From Pseudoxanthomonas sp. 3HH-4 (lineage in GTDB: Bacteria; Pseudomonadota; Gammaproteobacteria; Xanthomonadales; Xanthomonadaceae), in the NCBI RefSeq assembly GCF_006716465.1, contig NZ_VFPB01000001.1, positions 1,460,983 to 1,524,982 of the forward strand: 64,000 bases of DNA. Direction: 5' to 3'. Shown here one piece after another: positions 41,942 to 50,434 of this stretch. Position 1 is the first letter of the stretch. Every line of letters starts with the position of its first letter. The notes under the pieces are model-generated. The model saw nothing but the letters and a program-made list of their open reading frames with translations, searched no databases and had not been told where the DNA came from. Both the position numbers and the translations under genes were made by a program.

Positions 41942-43381
41942 ATGCGGCTGGGGCTGAAGCTCGTCCTCGGCTTCTTCCTGATCGTCGGCATCGCCGCATT
42001 CTTCGTGATGCGGGTGTTCGTCAACGAAGTGAAGCCGGGCGTGCGCCAGGCGATGGAATCGACGCTGGTCGACGCGGCCAACGTGCTGGCCGAAATGGCC
42101 GCCGACGACCTGAAGGCGGGCCGCATCACCGACGGTGCCTTCGCCGGCAACGTGGCCGCTGCGCAGCAGCGCGACCCCAAGGCCTGGGTGTGGCGCTTCC
42201 AGAAGCGCTCCGTGGACTACCGTGTAACCGTGACCGACGCGCGCGGTATGGTGGTCTTCGACTCGGAGGGGCGCGATGTCGGCCGCGACAACTCGCGCTG
42301 GAACGATGTCTACCGCACCCTGCGAGGCGAGTACGGAGCCCGTTCGAGTCCAGAATCGCCGGGTGACGAGACCAATACGGTGATGCACGTGGCCGCGCCG
42401 ATCTACGATCCGGCCGATCGCGCCACGCTGCTGGGCGTGCTGACGCTGTCGCAGCCCAACCGCAGCATCGAGCCCTTCATCGTTGCCAGCCAGCGCAGCA
42501 TCCTGTTGCGCGGCGCCTGGCTGATCGGCATCTCCGCCCTGATCGGCGTGCTGATGACGTGGTGGCTGGTTCGCGGCATCGGCGGGTTGAACCGCTACGC
42601 GCAGGCGGTCAGCGCCGGTGAGCCCGTGCCGCCGCCGCGCCCGCGCGCCGACGAGATCGGCGACCTTGGCCGCGCACTGGAAACCATGCGCCGCAAGCTG
42701 CAGGGCAAGGCGTACGTGGAGCAGTACGTGCAGTCGCTCACGCACGAGATGAAGAGCCCGCTCGCGGCGATCCGCGGCGCCGCCGAGTTGCTGCAGGAAC
42801 CCCTGCCCGAAGCCGACCACCAGCGTTTCGTGCGCAACATCCAGACCCAGGAACACCGGCTCACCGAGACCATCGACAAGCTGCTGGCGTTGGCCGAAGT
42901 GGAACAGCACGGCTGGCTGCAGCGCCGGGAGCGCGTGGACACCGGGGCGCTGGCCGACGAGGTGGTGCAGGGCCTGGATGCCAAGCTCACCCCGCATGGC
43001 GTGGAGGTGGTGCGCGTGCCGCAGGCGGGGGTCTGGGCGGTGGAAGGCGACGCCTTCCTGCTGCGGCGCGCACTGGGCAACCTGCTGGACAACGCCATCG
43101 CCTTTTCGCCGCCGGGCGGCACGGTGGAGCTCGCGGTCGAGGCCACGGACGGACTTGTGCGCTTCATCGTCCGCGACCGCGGGCCGGGCGTGCCCGACTA
43201 TGCGCGCGAGCGCGTGTTCGAACGCTTCTACTCGCTGCCCAGGCCCGATGGAGGTCAACGCAGTTCCGGCCTGGGCTTGCCGTTCGTGCGCGAAGTGATG
43301 CGCCTGCACGGGGGCGAAGCCACGCTGGACAACCGCCACGACGGTGGTGCCGAAGCGGTGCTGTCGCTGCCCAGGCTCTAG
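41942..43381 (+). CDS. creC: Sensor histidine kinase CreC
   Basis: The 479-aa protein has TM1 at 7-25, a periplasmic sensor of about 160 residues and TM2 at about 190-210. A HAMP-like linker follows, then the phosphoacceptor H268 in LTHEMKSPLAAIRG, and HATPase boxes N (LGNLLDNAIAFS), G1 (DRGPGVP) and G2 (SSGLGL). It would phosphorylate CreB. The ATG lies 1 bp after the creB stop, so the two are coupled. The conserved periplasmic region resembles CreC of enterics in layout. Confidence 0.93.
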   Translation: MRLGLKLVLGFFLIVGIAAFFVMRVFVNEVKPGVRQAMESTLVDAANVLAEMAADDLKAGRITDGAFAGNVAAAQQRDPKAWVWRFQKRSVDYRVTVTDARGMVVFDSEGRDVGRDNSRWNDVYRTLRGEYGARSSPESPGDETNTVMHVAAPIYDPADRATLLGVLTLSQPNRSIEPFIVASQRSILLRGAWLIGISALIGVLMTWWLVRGIGGLNRYAQAVSAGEPVPPPRPRADEIGDLGRALETMRRKLQGKAYVEQYVQSLTHEMKSPLAAIRGAAELLQEPLPEADHQRFVRNIQTQEHRLTETIDKLLALAEVEQHGWLQRRERVDTGALADEVVQGLDAKLTPHGVEVVRVPQAGVWAVEGDAFLLRRALGNLLDNAIAFSPPGGTVELAVEATDGLVRFIVRDRGPGVPDYARERVFERFYSLPRPDGGQRSSGLGLPFVREVMRLHGGEATLDNRHDGGAEAVLSLPRL

Positions 43382-43388
43382 TCCGCAC

Positions 43389-43404
43389 TTCACACAGCCT
43401 TCAA
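43389..43404 (+). promoter_or_regulatory. CreB-binding box (cre-tag) before creD
   Basis: TTCAC-ACAGCC-TTCAA matches the CreB/BlrA tag TTCACNNNNNNTTCAC at 9 of 10 fixed positions with exact 6-bp spacing. It lies 66 bp before the creD start and 7 bp after creC. creD is the best-known CreB target, so position and gene agree. Confidence 0.8.
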
Positions 43405-43470
43405 ACACGCTTCCTGCCGGTTGCACACCGGCACCGGACGATGCATCCCGTATCCAACCGGGGCATCGAC

Positions 43471-44844
43471 ATGAAGTCATTGAAGTTGCTGTTGCGTTTC
43501 CTCACCGTCGGCGGGCTGGTCCTGCTGCTGCTCATTCCGCTGGTGATGATCCGCGGGGTCATCCAGGACCGCGAGCGTTACCGCACGCTGGCCGAAACAC
43601 GCGTCTCGCAGAGTATGGCCGGGCCACAGCAGGTGGTCGGCCCCTTGCGCGTCGTCCCGTGGCGCGAAGAGCGCCTCGTCAACGCGTTGAACGAAGACGG
43701 CAAGCCCGAGGTGCGCCGGGATGTGAAGGAAGGCTACCTGCTTCAGACCCCGGCAACCCTGACCGTGGACGGCCGTCTGCAGCCAGGCGAGCGACGCATC
43801 GGGCTGTACACGGTCAACGTGTACGAATGGAAGGCGGCGATGAAGGCGAGCTTCGCACCGCTGCAGGTGCCGGGTACCGACGGGCGCATCTACGGGCAGC
43901 CCTACATGGTGGTCGGCATGGCCGATGTGCGCGGCCTGGTCGGCACGCCGTCGCTGAAGGTCGATGGCGTGCCACGGACGCTGGCCGCCGGCACCGGCGC
44001 GCTGTCGTCGCGGATGGAAGGCATTCACGCGCTGCTGGAGGTGCAGGGCAGCTCGCTGCCGGCGAGCGAGGTGCACCTGGACATGGCACTGGCCGGCACC
44101 CAGACGATCGGTATCGCGCCGATCGCGGACAGCAACGACATTGCGATGAGTTCGCCCTGGCGCCAGCCGCTGTTCGGCGGCCGCTTCCTGCCCAACAGCA
44201 AGACGTTGGGCGATGCGGGCTTCACCGCGCGCTGGCAGGTCTCCTCACTGGCGAGCGCCGCGCAGAGCCAGCTGGAATCCGCATCGGGCAAGCTGACCCA
44301 GCCACCATCGGTGAGCGCCACGCCATCCGGCTACGGTGCCGACAGCAGCAGCGATACCGCCATCGACAGCGCGGTGGTCAGCCTGGCGGATACCGTCGAC
44401 GTCTACACGCAGGTCGACCGTGCCAGCAAGTACGGCATCCTGTTCGTGGTACTGACCTTCGTCGGCTTCGCGCTGTTCGAACTGATCAAGCGCCTGCCGA
44501 TCCATCCGCTGCAATACCTGCTGGTGGGCCTGGCGCTGGCGATCTTCTTCCTGCTGCTGCTCAGCCTGTCCGAGCACATCGCGTTCTGGCAGGCCTACCT
44601 CGTCTCCGCCGCGGCCTGCATCGGCCTGCAGTTCTTCTACCTGTCGGGCGTACTGCAGAGCTGGCTGCGCGCGGCAGGCTTCGCGACCATGCTGACCGCG
44701 CTGTACGGCGTGCTGTACATCCTGCTGAAGTCCGAGAACAACGCACTGCTGATGGGCTCGTTGCTGCTGTTCGGCATCCTGGCCGTGATCATGTGGGTCA
44801 CCCGCAAGGTGGACTGGTATGCGCTGGGCACGGAACTGCGCTGA
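43471..44844 (+). CDS. creD: Inner-membrane protein CreD
   Basis: The 457-aa protein has one N-terminal membrane segment (about 5-25), a large periplasmic domain beginning with the conserved ARTEV-like region (here QVVGPLRVVPWREE and GRRIGLYTVNVYEWKAAMKASF), and five hydrophobic segments in the C-terminal third, all family features. CreD is the main output of CreBC and affects envelope integrity and beta-lactam response; its biochemical function is not known. The ATG at 43471 (MKSLKLLLRFL) is preferred to 43441 on family start. A small unknown gene follows after 7 bp. Confidence 0.93.
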   Translation: MKSLKLLLRFLTVGGLVLLLLIPLVMIRGVIQDRERYRTLAETRVSQSMAGPQQVVGPLRVVPWREERLVNALNEDGKPEVRRDVKEGYLLQTPATLTVDGRLQPGERRIGLYTVNVYEWKAAMKASFAPLQVPGTDGRIYGQPYMVVGMADVRGLVGTPSLKVDGVPRTLAAGTGALSSRMEGIHALLEVQGSSLPASEVHLDMALAGTQTIGIAPIADSNDIAMSSPWRQPLFGGRFLPNSKTLGDAGFTARWQVSSLASAAQSQLESASGKLTQPPSVSATPSGYGADSSSDTAIDSAVVSLADTVDVYTQVDRASKYGILFVVLTFVGFALFELIKRLPIHPLQYLLVGLALAIFFLLLLSLSEHIAFWQAYLVSAAACIGLQFFYLSGVLQSWLRAAGFATMLTALYGVLYILLKSENNALLMGSLLLFGILAVIMWVTRKVDWYALGTELR

Positions 44845-44851
44845 GGCGGCC

Positions 44852-45277
44852 ATGATCGATCCCGCCACCCTGCATCGGCGTGCCCGGCGCGTACTCCCAG
44901 AGAAGATCGGGACCGACGCGGTCATCGTCGATGCCATGGACGATGCCACGCTGGCCACGCTGTTGTTCCCGCTCGTGCATCGGCGCAGGGGGTGCCTGCT
45001 TTTCAGGCTTTCGTCGCAGACGATCGCCGCCCTGGTATCGCGCGCGGCCGGTTATCTGCAGGATGCACGCCAGGCCAGGGAAGGCCTGGGGCGCTGGACG
45101 CATCCCCTTACGTACACCGCGTGGCGCGACCAGGGCCAGGGCGCGTCGCAGCGGTTCGACACGCGCAGCGACGACGGCCGCGCGGCGTTGTGCCTGCTGC
45201 CTGCCGCGGCCTGCGCGGTGTACATCTGGGACGATCGCGGACTGCAACACATCGACGCATTCTCCACACGCCGCTAG
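44852..45277 (+). CDS. Hypothetical protein at the end of the cre operon
   Basis: The 141-aa protein starts 7 bp after creD and is probably co-transcribed. It has no signal peptide or membrane segment. The sequence is Arg/Ala-rich, with MIDPATLHRRARRVLPEKIGTDAVIVD at the start, a central LLFRLSSQTIAALVSRAAGYLQ helix-like segment and a C-terminal CAVYIWDDRGLQHIDAF. I do not recognise the family. Its link to CreBCD rests only on position. Confidence 0.7.
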   Translation: MIDPATLHRRARRVLPEKIGTDAVIVDAMDDATLATLLFPLVHRRRGCLLFRLSSQTIAALVSRAAGYLQDARQAREGLGRWTHPLTYTAWRDQGQGASQRFDTRSDDGRAALCLLPAAACAVYIWDDRGLQHIDAFSTRR

Positions 45278-45335
45278 CGGCGGGACGCCGTGCGGCTGCC
45301 TCGCCCCGGCCGGTGGCGTGCGCTAGAGTTCAGGG

Positions 45336-45941
45336 ATGAACTCTGCGCACACCATCGGCCTCTTCCGCGGGCCGGAAATCACGCCTTGGCTTGATGACGT
45401 CGCGCGCCTTCGCGTGACCGTGTTCCGCGACTGGCCCTATCTTTACGAGGGCGATCCGGACTTCGAGCGCGACTACCTGGCCGCATATGCGCGCTCGGCG
45501 GAAAGTGTGTTCGTGCTGGCGATGCAGGGCGGGGAGGTGGTCGGTGCCTCCACCGGCGTGCCGTTGGCGGATGACACCGAAGCCTTCCGCCAGCCGTTCC
45601 TGGATAGCGGGATGGATCCGGAGGACGTCTTCTACTTCGGCGAATCCGTGTTGCTGCCGGCCTACCGCGGTCATGGCATTGGTCACGCGTTCTTCGATCA
45701 CCGCGAAGCGCATGCGCGCGCACTGGGACGGTTTGGGTGGACGGCTTTCTGCGCCGTCGATCGTGATGCGGACGATCCTCGCAGGCCGGTCGGGCATCGC
45801 ACCCATGAGGCGTTCTGGGACAGACGCGGCTATACGCGGCAACCGGGCATGACGATGCGGCTGGCGTGGAACGAGATCGGCCGCGGCGAGGTGGATCATG
45901 CGCTGACGTTCTGGTTGCGCGGACTGGGACCGTTGCGATGA
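45336..45941 (+). CDS. GNAT family N-acetyltransferase paired with a nitrilase-like hydrolase
   Basis: The 201-aa protein has the acetyl-CoA loop LPAYRGHGIGHAFFDHRE, with an R-G-x-G-x-G/A core. Its stop overlaps the start of the carbon-nitrogen hydrolase gene by 4 bp. In many bacteria these two domains occur fused in a single protein, so the products probably act on a common substrate or in sequence. The substrate is unknown. The ATG at 45336 begins the domain. Confidence 0.85.
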   Translation: MNSAHTIGLFRGPEITPWLDDVARLRVTVFRDWPYLYEGDPDFERDYLAAYARSAESVFVLAMQGGEVVGASTGVPLADDTEAFRQPFLDSGMDPEDVFYFGESVLLPAYRGHGIGHAFFDHREAHARALGRFGWTAFCAVDRDADDPRRPVGHRTHEAFWDRRGYTRQPGMTMRLAWNEIGRGEVDHALTFWLRGLGPLR

Positions 45942-46828
45942 AGGTCGCCGTCGCCAAGTACGTCGTCGAGGCGCCCGCGGATTTCGGTGACTTCGCCGAG
46001 CGACAGGCCGTTGTGCTCGGTGAGGCCGCTACGCTCGGCGCACGCGTCGCCGTCCTGCCGGAGTACCTGTCGCTGGAATTGGCCGCGACCTTCGACAGTG
46101 CCACGCGGGCCGACCTGCACGCCTCGCTGGCGGCGATCCAGCGCTATCGCGATGATTGGCTGGCACTGTACCGGCGGCTGGCTGTGGAACTGGACCTGCA
46201 CATCGTGGCCGGCAGCTTCCTGCTGGCGCAGGGCGATGGCCGCTACGTCAACCGCAGCGATGTGTTCGCGCCGCAGGGCGCGCACGCATGGCAGGACAAG
46301 CTGCAGCTGACCGGTTTCGAGAAAGCATTGGGCGTCATCGAGGGCGGCGATGCGCTGAAGGTCTTCGACATCGACGGCGTGCGTGCCGGCGTGTCCATCT
46401 GCTACGACTGCGAATTCCCGCTGCCGGTGCGTGCGCAGGCCGAGGCCGGTGCGCGCCTGTTGCTGGTGCCCAGCTGCACGGATACGGATGCCGGCGCTAC
46501 GCGTGTGCGTGTCGGCTGCCTGGCGCGTGCGCTGGAGAACCGGATGTTCGTGGCGCAGTCGGTCACCGCGGGCGAAGCTGCGTGGAGTCCCGCCCTCGAC
46601 GTCAACACCGGCGAGGCGGCGATCTTCGCGCCCATGGATCGCGGCCTGCCCGATGACGGGGTGGTGGTGCAGACCCGCGACGACCAGGTGTGGGCCATCG
46701 CGGATCTCGACGTTGAAGCGCTGGAGCGCAGCCGGGCCAATGCCCAGGTTGCCAACGACCGCGACTGGTCGGGCCAATGGCAGCCGTCGCTGGTGCGGGC
46801 GAGAGCGGTCGGGTTCGATCCCTTGTAG
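45938..46828 (+). CDS. Carbon-nitrogen hydrolase (nitrilase superfamily)
   Basis: The 296-aa protein has the Glu-Lys-Cys triad: E in LPEYLSLE, K in WQDKLQLTGFE and C in SICYDCEFPLP. The second glutamate (PLPVRAQAE region) fits the amidase branches. It hydrolyses an amide; whether it is an omega-amidase, carbamoylase or other type cannot be told. Translational overlap (ATGA at 45938-45941) with the GNAT gene supports joint function. It is convergent with the small HTH gene, 34 bp away. Confidence 0.88.
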   Translation: MKVAVAKYVVEAPADFGDFAERQAVVLGEAATLGARVAVLPEYLSLELAATFDSATRADLHASLAAIQRYRDDWLALYRRLAVELDLHIVAGSFLLAQGDGRYVNRSDVFAPQGAHAWQDKLQLTGFEKALGVIEGGDALKVFDIDGVRAGVSICYDCEFPLPVRAQAEAGARLLLVPSCTDTDAGATRVRVGCLARALENRMFVAQSVTAGEAAWSPALDVNTGEAAIFAPMDRGLPDDGVVVQTRDDQVWAIADLDVEALERSRANAQVANDRDWSGQWQPSLVRARAVGFDPL

Positions 46829-46862
46829 GCGCACCCTTTGGCGCTCCTGCTTGTTCCGGTGT

Positions 46863-47075
46863 TCAGCGCTCCCAGCCGAACACTTCGACCAGCGGCTTGT
46901 CGAACACCTCTGCGATGCGGAACGCGCATTCCAGCGTGGGCGAATACTTGCCGGCCTCGATCGCGGCAATCGTCTGCCGCGTCACGCCCACGCGCTTGCC
47001 AAGGTCGGCCTGGGTCATTTCGCCGGCCAGGAAGCGCAGCGTGCGGATCTGGTTGGTGACCCGGGCCTCAGACAT
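46863..47075 (-). CDS. Small XRE-type transcriptional regulator
   Basis: The 70-aa protein is essentially one helix-turn-helix domain (MTQADLGKRVGVTRQTIAAIEAGKYSPTLECAFRIAEVF), of the type annotated as YozG/PF01381 and often paired with a membrane protein. Its ATG at 47075 overlaps the end of the upstream membrane-protein gene by 8 bp, so the two form one unit. It could autoregulate the pair, perhaps responding to membrane state through the partner. Confidence 0.9.
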   Translation of the reverse strand: MSEARVTNQIRTLRFLAGEMTQADLGKRVGVTRQTIAAIEAGKYSPTLECAFRIAEVFDKPLVEVFGWER

Positions 47076-47499
47076 GTCCGCCTCGACGATAGCCATGGAT
47101 GACCAGCGTGGCGTGGACGCATTCGGCGGCGGCGATCGCAAGCAGGGTGGCGTGCACGATGGTCCAGCCGCCGGTGGTGAAGGGCATCACGCAGCCGACG
47201 AGGATGATGCCGGCCATGAGCACGTAGTAGGCGTAGACCGAGGCGCGGGCTTCGATGCGGCGGTCGCGCTCGTCGATGGGCGTGGGCGTGCCGTCTTCTT
47301 CGCGATGGCGTCCGAACAGGGTCGTCAGCAGGGCAATCACCCCCAGCGAGCCCAGCGCGATCGCAAGCAGGCCGATCCGCTGCCCCATGTGCATGCCGGC
47401 GACAGCGTCGGCATTGACCGAGATATAGGTGAAGTACAGCGCGAACACGACGGCCAGCGCCGTCAGCCAGACCCAGGCGAAACGTTCTTTCGACAGCAT
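47068..47499 (-). CDS. Four-span membrane protein paired with HTH regulator
   Basis: The 143-aa protein has four hydrophobic segments (about 8-28, 38-60, 82-102 and 110-130) and a cytoplasmic loop FGRHREEDGTPTPIDERDRRIEARA. It resembles the small membrane proteins (DUF2178-like) encoded with XRE regulators in many bacteria. GGGGAGC lies before the ATG at 47499; a longer in-frame start is less likely. Its function is unknown. Confidence 0.75.
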   Translation of the reverse strand: MLSKERFAWVWLTALAVVFALYFTYISVNADAVAGMHMGQRIGLLAIALGSLGVIALLTTLFGRHREEDGTPTPIDERDRRIEARASVYAYYVLMAGIILVGCVMPFTTGGWTIVHATLLAIAAAECVHATLVIHGYRRGGHV

Positions 47500-47634
47500 G
47501 GTGGTGCTCCCCGTTGGTGGATGGACGGGGAGCAAGGTAATTAATAGTTTACTCAATATCAATAAAATCTAACATTGAGTTGACGAAAGGTAACTCGGAG
47601 TTCGATTTTCTTGTCGCTCTGGGCGGTGCCCGGC

Positions 47635-48186
47635 TCAGCCCAGCAGGCTTACGCCCGGTACCAGCCAGATCGAAAGCGTCGCCAGTGCACTGCCGATCAC
47701 CGTCGCTGCCAGCACGTCGCTGGGGTAGTGCAGGCCCAGCACCACGCGCGAGACCGCCACGCAGGCCGCGAACGGGATCAGCAAAGGGGCCAGCACCGGG
47801 TAGTGCGCCAGCGCCACGATGGTGAATGCGACCGCGTGCAGCGTATGCCCGGACGGGAAGCTGAACTCGTCCAGCGGCGCGATCCATGCGCGGATGCGCA
47901 CATCCGACGCGAACGGGCGTGGCCGCTTCGTCCAGCGCTTCAACGCCTTGTACAGCGTCAGTGCGATCACGCCGGTCGCCGCCAGGTGCGCCGAAGCCGC
48001 CAGCCCGTCCAGGCCATCGGCGACGACCAGCGCCGCCATCAGCACGTACCAGAACACGCCATCGCCCAGCCGGCTGACAAGGGCGAAGAAACGACGCACG
48101 CCATTCCATTCGCCCCAGCGATTGGCCAGCAGGCACCAGCCGGTGTCGCGGCCGATGAGGGGATTACGCGGCAGCAACGGACGCAT
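47635..48186 (-). CDS. PAP2 family phosphatase
   Basis: The 183-aa membrane protein has the three PAP2 motifs: KRWTKRPRPF, FPSGHTLHAV and SRVVLGLHYPSD, with both catalytic histidines. It is probably a lipid phosphatase of the inner membrane (phosphatidate, undecaprenyl diphosphate or similar). It overlaps the 3' end of the glycosyltransferase gene by 23 bp, so the pair is translated together and may act on the same envelope lipid. Confidence 0.9.
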   Translation of the reverse strand: MRPLLPRNPLIGRDTGWCLLANRWGEWNGVRRFFALVSRLGDGVFWYVLMAALVVADGLDGLAASAHLAATGVIALTLYKALKRWTKRPRPFASDVRIRAWIAPLDEFSFPSGHTLHAVAFTIVALAHYPVLAPLLIPFAACVAVSRVVLGLHYPSDVLAATVIGSALATLSIWLVPGVSLLG

Positions 48187-49309
48187 GGCGGCTTCTCCGT
48201 GTCAGGGCGAGGTCGGTCAGCAGGGCATCGAAATCGGCCGACACCTGGTCAGGGTGCAGCGCGCGCATCGCGTCGCTGGCGGCATCCCCCATGGCGCGGC
48301 GCGCAGGGGCATCGCCCGCCAACCGCAAGGCCGCGCTGACGAAATCGTCGTCGCTGTCGACGGCGGCGCCGTGCACGCCGTCGATCAGGTGCTCGCGCGC
48401 GGCCCCATAATTGAAGGCCACCGTGGGCACGCCGCTGGCCATCGCCTCCAGCGTCACGTTGCCAAAGGTTTCGCTGTGGCTGGAAAACAGGAACAGGTCG
48501 CCGCTGGCGAAGTGCCGCGCCAGCGCGTCGCCACGCTGCACGCCGCAGAAGATGAAGTCCGGATGCTCCTGCGCGAGCCGCGCGCGGATCGGGCCATCGC
48601 CCACCCAAACGAACTTCGCGGCCGGATGCTGCTGCCGGATCGCATCGAAAGCCCGGATCGACAGGTCCAGGTTCTTCTCCGCTGCGATGCGGCCCACGTA
48701 GATCACCGCCAGGTCGTCCGGCTGCAGGCCCCACTGCGCACGCAAGCGGTCATCGCGCCGCGCCGGGCTGAAATGCTGCGCGTCCACCGCCCGCGCCAAT
48801 CGCACCACATGCCGGAAGCCCTGCGACTGCAGGAAGTCGGCCAGTTCGCGCGTCGGGACCAGCGTGGCATCCGCGTCATTGTGGAAGCGGCGCATCCAGC
48901 GCAGCGCAGTGTGTTCGAGGAAGCGCGCGCCGTAGTCGCGCATGTATTCGTCGAAACGCGTATGGAAGCCGGTGGCCACCGGAATGCCCAGCCGACGCGC
49001 GGCGCGCACGGCAGACCACCCCAAGGGGCCTTCCGTGGCCACGTAGATCGCGTCTGGCGGAGACTGCTTCCACTGCGCCAACAGGCGCCGGGTGGCGGGC
49101 AGGCCGAATCTCAGTCCGGGATAGCGCGGCAGGCTGGCGCTGCGCACGAGCAGCGTGTCATCGGCCGCACCGGCATCGGTCGCCTGCCGTGGGCGGACCA
49201 GCGACACTGCGTGCCCACGCTGGCGCAGGCCGGATTCCAGTCCCTGCACGGTGAGGGCGACGCCGTTGACCTCCGGCGGATAGGTCTCGGTGACAATGGC
49301 AAAGCGCAT
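48164..49309 (-). CDS. GT4-family glycosyltransferase
   Basis: The 381-aa protein has the N-terminal Rossmann region VTETYPPEVNGVALTVQGLE, typical of mannosyltransferases of the MgtA/PimB type, and the C-terminal nucleotide-sugar motif SETFGNVTLEAMASGVPTVAFNYGAARE with the E-x7-E pattern. GDP-mannose or UDP-sugar use and the lipid acceptor are inferred, not seen. Its 3' end overlaps the PAP2 gene. The ATG at 49309 (MRFAIVTETYPPE) is the family start; M at 49321 adds four residues. Confidence 0.88.
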   Translation of the reverse strand: MRFAIVTETYPPEVNGVALTVQGLESGLRQRGHAVSLVRPRQATDAGAADDTLLVRSASLPRYPGLRFGLPATRRLLAQWKQSPPDAIYVATEGPLGWSAVRAARRLGIPVATGFHTRFDEYMRDYGARFLEHTALRWMRRFHNDADATLVPTRELADFLQSQGFRHVVRLARAVDAQHFSPARRDDRLRAQWGLQPDDLAVIYVGRIAAEKNLDLSIRAFDAIRQQHPAAKFVWVGDGPIRARLAQEHPDFIFCGVQRGDALARHFASGDLFLFSSHSETFGNVTLEAMASGVPTVAFNYGAAREHLIDGVHGAAVDSDDDFVSAALRLAGDAPARRAMGDAASDAMRALHPDQVSADFDALLTDLALTRRSRHASVAAA

Positions 49310-49403
49310 GCGCAGCTCCACGTTTTGCGCATGCTGGGGGTGGGAGATGTAGCGTGCATTGCAGTGCGGTTACCGCTACATGACGCGGCAGGAAGAACGC
49401 CAC

Positions 49404-49817
49404 TCAGCGCATCTTCGGTTTGTCCGAGCGGCGCCCGCCCGTGGCCGCCTCGCGCAGAAGGTGCCGGAACCGCGGGCATTCGAGGTGGCTGGGCGCGGAG
49501 CAGGCCGCAGCGTGGCGCAGTCCGTCGCGCATCGCGGTCAGGCGCAGGATCATCACGTCCAGTTCCCGCGCCTTCGCGCGCAGGCTGCGGCGGTCGATGT
49601 CGGGCCGGCCATCGGCGCTGAACATCGCCGCGATTTCGTCGAGCGAAAACCCAGCCGTCTGCCCCAAGGCGATCAGCGCCAGGCGTTCCAGTACGTCCGG
49701 ATCGAAAGTGCGGCGCAGGCCATGGCGTCCGATCGATGCGATCAGCCCTTTCTGTTCGTAATAGCGCAGTGTCGACGCAGGCAGGCCGGATCGTTTCGCA
49801 ACCTCGCCGATATCCAT
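49404..49817 (-). CDS. MerR-family regulator
   Basis: The 137-aa protein has the N-terminal winged HTH MDIGEVAKRSGLPASTLRYYEQKGL, a helical linker and a short C-terminal part with cysteines in ACSAPSHLECPRF. It is divergent from the DUF2938-DUF2798 genes, the typical setting for this regulator type, and a tandem-repeat site lies between. Inducer unknown; the cysteines could sense metal or oxidant. The ATG at 49817 begins the domain. Confidence 0.88.
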   Translation of the reverse strand: MDIGEVAKRSGLPASTLRYYEQKGLIASIGRHGLRRTFDPDVLERLALIALGQTAGFSLDEIAAMFSADGRPDIDRRSLRAKARELDVMILRLTAMRDGLRHAAACSAPSHLECPRFRHLLREAATGGRRSDKPKMR

Positions 49818-49828
49818 CACGACCCCGC

Positions 49829-49850
49829 TTGACTTGAAGTTGACTTGAAG
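49829..49850. promoter_or_regulatory. Tandem TTGACTTGAAG repeat, candidate MerR operator
   Basis: The 11-mer TTGACTTGAAG occurs twice in direct tandem (49829-49839 and 49840-49850), 11 bp before the MerR start and 66 bp before the DUF2938 start. Each copy supplies a TTGACT -35-like hexamer. MerR proteins act at promoters with long spacers, and a weak CATCGT lies 19 bp after the first hexamer. Confidence 0.5.
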
Positions 49851-49916
49851 TGGCATCGTGCGCGCCATGGTCATGCGGCGCAAGCGTGCGCCGGACCCTC
49901 AGCCTGGGAGATCGTC

Positions 49917-50408
49917 ATGGATTACTTGACCTGCACGCTGCTCATCGGCATCGGCGCCACGCTCACGATGGATGCCTGGGGCCTGTTGCGGCGCGGCCTC
50001 TTCGGCGTGCCGGCCGCCGACTACGCCCTGGTGGGACGTTGGCTCGGCCACATGCCGGCGGGGCGATTCTGCCATGCCTCCATCGCCCGGAGCGCAGCCG
50101 TCCGCGGCGAACGGACGCTGGGGTGGTGCGCGCACTACCTGACCGGGATCGCCTTTGCCGGTGTGCTCCCCATTGTCTGGGGCGTTGCGTGGCTGCGTGA
50201 CCCTGCGCCGGGGCCGGCACTCCTGGTGGGCCTGGTCACTGTCGCCGCTCCGTTCCTGCTGATGCAGCCGGGCATGGGCGCCGGCGTCGCGGCGTCCAGG
50301 ACGCCGCGTCCGGCCAATGCGCGCATGCACAGCGTGTTGAACCACCTGATGTTCGGTGCGGGACTCTATCTGTCGGCCCTGCTCGTACGTCCGTTTTTTT
50401 CCTTCTGA
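49917..50408 (+). CDS. DUF2938 membrane protein
   Basis: The 163-aa protein has about four membrane spans. It begins MDYLTCTLLIGIGATLTMDAWGLLRR and has the conserved GRWLGHMPAGRF segment typical of DUF2938. Its role is unknown. GGGAG lies before the ATG at 49917. The gene is divergent from the MerR gene and followed closely by a DUF2798 gene, a frequent trio, so it is likely a MerR target. Confidence 0.85.
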   Translation: MDYLTCTLLIGIGATLTMDAWGLLRRGLFGVPAADYALVGRWLGHMPAGRFCHASIARSAAVRGERTLGWCAHYLTGIAFAGVLPIVWGVAWLRDPAPGPALLVGLVTVAAPFLLMQPGMGAGVAASRTPRPANARMHSVLNHLMFGAGLYLSALLVRPFFSF

Positions 50409-50434
50409 TCCCGTTCTTCCAACAGGAGTCTTGT

